64,000 nucleotides of DNA from the NCBI RefSeq assembly GCF_020297055.1, contig NZ_JAIXCQ010000001.1:590487-654486 (forward strand), written 5' to 3'. The first letter of the stretch is position 1. The number at the start of each line of letters is the position of its first letter. Below are positions 62,488-64,000 of the stretch, one piece after another. The notes beneath the pieces were generated by a model. That model was not told the origin of the DNA. It did not search any database and worked only from the letters and a program-made list of their open reading frames with translations. A program made the position numbers and the translations under genes. This DNA comes from Isoptericola luteus (GTDB taxonomy: Bacteria; Actinomycetota; Actinomycetes; Actinomycetales; Cellulomonadaceae).

Positions 62488-62894
62488 CCACTCAGCTCGT
62501 GACGTTCACGCTCGCCGACCGGCTGTGCGGGATCCCCGTGGACCAGGTCCAGGAGGTCCTGCCGGGCCGGGCGCGCACCAACGTGCCGCTCGCGCCCGAC
62601 GACGTGGCCGGCCTCGTCAACCTGCGGGGTCAGGTCGTGCTCTCGGTCGACCTGCGCCGACGCCTCGGCATGCCGCCGCTGGAGGACGACCAGATGATGG
62701 TCGTCGTCTTCGTCGGCGACGAGACGGTGAGCCTCCTCGTGGACCGCATCGGCGACGTCCTCACGGTCGACGACGAGCAGTTCGAGGCCCCGCCCCAGAC
62801 GCTCTCCGACCAGCTGCGGGCCGTGATCCGCGGCACCTACAAGCTCTCCGACCGGCTGCTGCTTGCGCTCGACGTCGACGCCGCCGCCTCGTGA
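62484..62894 (+). CDS. cheW: Chemotaxis coupling protein
   Basis: A 136-residue CheW that joins receptors to CheA. The typical SH3-like pattern is clear: QLVTFTLADRLCGIPVDQVQEVLPG, LAPDDVAGLVNLRGQVVLSVDLRRRLGMP, VVVFVGDETVSLLVDRIGDVLTV and a final IRGTYKLSDRLLLALDVDA. The ATG overlaps the cheA stop. Length and residues are normal; the arginine of NLRGQV, important for receptor contact, is present. Confidence 0.93.
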   Translation: MTTQLVTFTLADRLCGIPVDQVQEVLPGRARTNVPLAPDDVAGLVNLRGQVVLSVDLRRRLGMPPLEDDQMMVVVFVGDETVSLLVDRIGDVLTVDDEQFEAPPQTLSDQLRAVIRGTYKLSDRLLLALDVDAAAS

Positions 62895-62944
62895 GCCGGC
62901 CGGCTCGCCCACCCCTTCCTTCCTCGTCCCTGTCAGGAGCCCCC

Positions 62945-64000
62945 ATGTCCACGATTCCCACGCCGGGCGCCCGTCGGCGCCGCTTCGCCGACTTCTCCGT
63001 CCGAACGAAGATCCTCACCGCGCTCGGCGTCCTCGCCGTCGTGCTCGTCCTCATCGTCGGCTTCGCGGTGCAGAGCCTCCGCGCGACGTCCGCCGACACG
63101 GCATCGGTGGCGGACGTGGCCAACTCGCTGCTGCGCAGCAACGCGATGGTGGACCACGACACCCAGGAGGCGTGGCGGCTGACGTACCAGTACGACATCG
63201 TCGAAGGTGAGGCCCGTGCGGCGACGGTCGAGCAGATGGCCGAGACCGACGCCAGGGTCGCCGAGCAGATCGCCGCGATCGATGCGACGCTCGATGCGGC
63301 AGGGGTTCAGGAGCCGAACTGGGTCGAGTTCAAGAGCTCATGGGCTCAGTGGCTCGAGTTCCGTGACTCGACGCTCATGCCCGCCGTCGACGCCAGCGAC
63401 GTGACGGCGGAGATCCAGTCCGCGAACGACGAGATCATCGCGTCCTACCGTGTTGCGCTCACCGCCTCGGGCGACGGTGTGTACGCCTACCTCGACACCG
63501 TCGCGGACGACGCGGCCGCGGAGGCGTCGCAGACGCTCATGCTCATGATCGTGTTCGCGGCCGGCGGTCTCCTGCTCTCGGTGGTGGTCGGCGTCCGTGT
63601 GGCGAACAGCATCCGGCGCTCCGCCCGTCAGGTGCAGCACTCGCTCGGAGCGCTCGCTGCCGGCGACCTCACCGTGCACCCGGACGTCGACAGCGATGAC
63701 GAGCTGGGCCAGATGGCTCGTGCGCTGGGGAGCGCGCAGGACAACCTGAGGGGGATCATCGCCGAGGTGGCGGGGACGTCCGAGGCTGTTGCTGCGGCGA
63801 CGGCGCAGCTGTCCGCGACGGGGGCCCAGTTCTCCGCCGGCTCCGAGGAGACCGCGGCGCAGTCGGGTGTCGTGGCCTCCGCTGCGGAGCAGGTGTCGCA
63901 GAACGTGCAGACGGTGGCTGCGGGTGCGGAGCAGATGGGTGCGTCGATCCGGGAGATCGCGCAGAACTCGAACGAGGCGGCGAAGGTCGCGAACCGGGCG
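62945..64000 (+). CDS. Methyl-accepting chemotaxis protein, cut by the window end
   Basis: The first 352 codons of a chemoreceptor remain open at the window edge. Membrane segment 1 (ILTALGVLAVVLVLIVGFAV, residues about 24-43) is followed by a periplasmic four-helix-like sensor of about 145 residues, segment 2 (TLMLMIVFAAGGLLLSVVVGV), a HAMP domain (VANSIRRSARQVQHSLGALAAGDLTVHPDVDSDDELGQMARAL) and the beginning of the coiled-coil signalling domain (VASAAEQVSQNVQTVAAGAEQMGASIREIAQNSNEAA). AGGAG lies 5 nt upstream of the ATG. It forms one operon with cheA and cheW and would sense an unknown ligand. Confidence 0.92.
   Translation, partial: MSTIPTPGARRRRFADFSVRTKILTALGVLAVVLVLIVGFAVQSLRATSADTASVADVANSLLRSNAMVDHDTQEAWRLTYQYDIVEGEARAATVEQMAETDARVAEQIAAIDATLDAAGVQEPNWVEFKSSWAQWLEFRDSTLMPAVDASDVTAEIQSANDEIIASYRVALTASGDGVYAYLDTVADDAAAEASQTLMLMIVFAAGGLLLSVVVGVRVANSIRRSARQVQHSLGALAAGDLTVHPDVDSDDELGQMARALGSAQDNLRGIIAEVAGTSEAVAAATAQLSATGAQFSAGSEETAAQSGVVASAAEQVSQNVQTVAAGAEQMGASIREIAQNSNEAAKVANRA

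Overview
The window is high-GC, densely coding DNA with GTG starts, ATGA gene overlaps and TANNNT minus-10 boxes placed 6-7 nt before start codons. Together with a GH10 xylanase, a pectate lyase, several LacI-family sugar regulators and a chemotaxis set, this suggests a motile, plant-polysaccharide-degrading actinobacterium of the Micrococcales (Cellulomonadaceae/Promicromonosporaceae-like). That placement is an inference from gene content; no rRNA or tRNA gene is present.

Layout. 1-1.4 kb: end of an alcohol dehydrogenase, a DUF4267 membrane protein and a decayed NmrA-like pseudogene fronted by a tandem repeat. 1.6-6.2 kb: an uncharacterised sugar operon (Gfo/Idh oxidoreductase, DUF993, sugar isomerase) divergent from a LacI regulator. 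6.3-9.7 kb: glycosyltransferase, P-loop kinase, secreted xylanase. 9.7-13.9 kb: lutABC lactate oxidation operon with a divergent FadR-type regulator and TGGTNNNACCA operators. 13.9-15.7 kb: SprT-like protein and FabH. 15.9-25.7 kb: carbohydrate block with two Gfo/Idh oxidoreductases, pectate lyase, a LacI-DUF6807 fusion and a binding-protein ABC sugar importer behind a twin operator. 25.9-31.6 kb: MarR regulator, a fused luciferase-like/FAD oxidoreductase, aldo/keto reductase, PfkB kinase and a nucleoside-kinase-like protein. 31.7-45.3 kb: Lrp/AsnC regulator divergent from a ten-gene branched-chain (leucine) catabolic operon running from the 2-oxoacid dehydrogenase to CoA transferase and thiolase. 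45.4-47.3 kb: DUF1772, TetR, a frameshifted small gene and a VOC protein. 47.4-51.2 kb: succinate dehydrogenase operon. 51.4-59.3 kb: AIM24 protein, TrmL-like methyltransferase, oxidoreductase, proline-racemase-family protein, trpS behind a Trp-rich leader/attenuator, a GNAT, and two unrecognised divergent genes. 59.4-64 kb: two small proteins, cheA, cheW and a truncated chemoreceptor.

The most unusual signal is a set of short palindromic repeats. Family A (exactly 50 bp, seven copies, three tandem pairs plus one single) and family B (exactly 62 bp, three copies) sit both between genes and inside coding sequences. Inside genes they are always translated in the same phase, adding loops to LutC, the dehydrogenase E2 subunit and, three times, the acyl-CoA carboxylase alpha subunit. 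Other long palindromes (17.3, 25.8, 45.4 and 52.6 kb) lie between genes.
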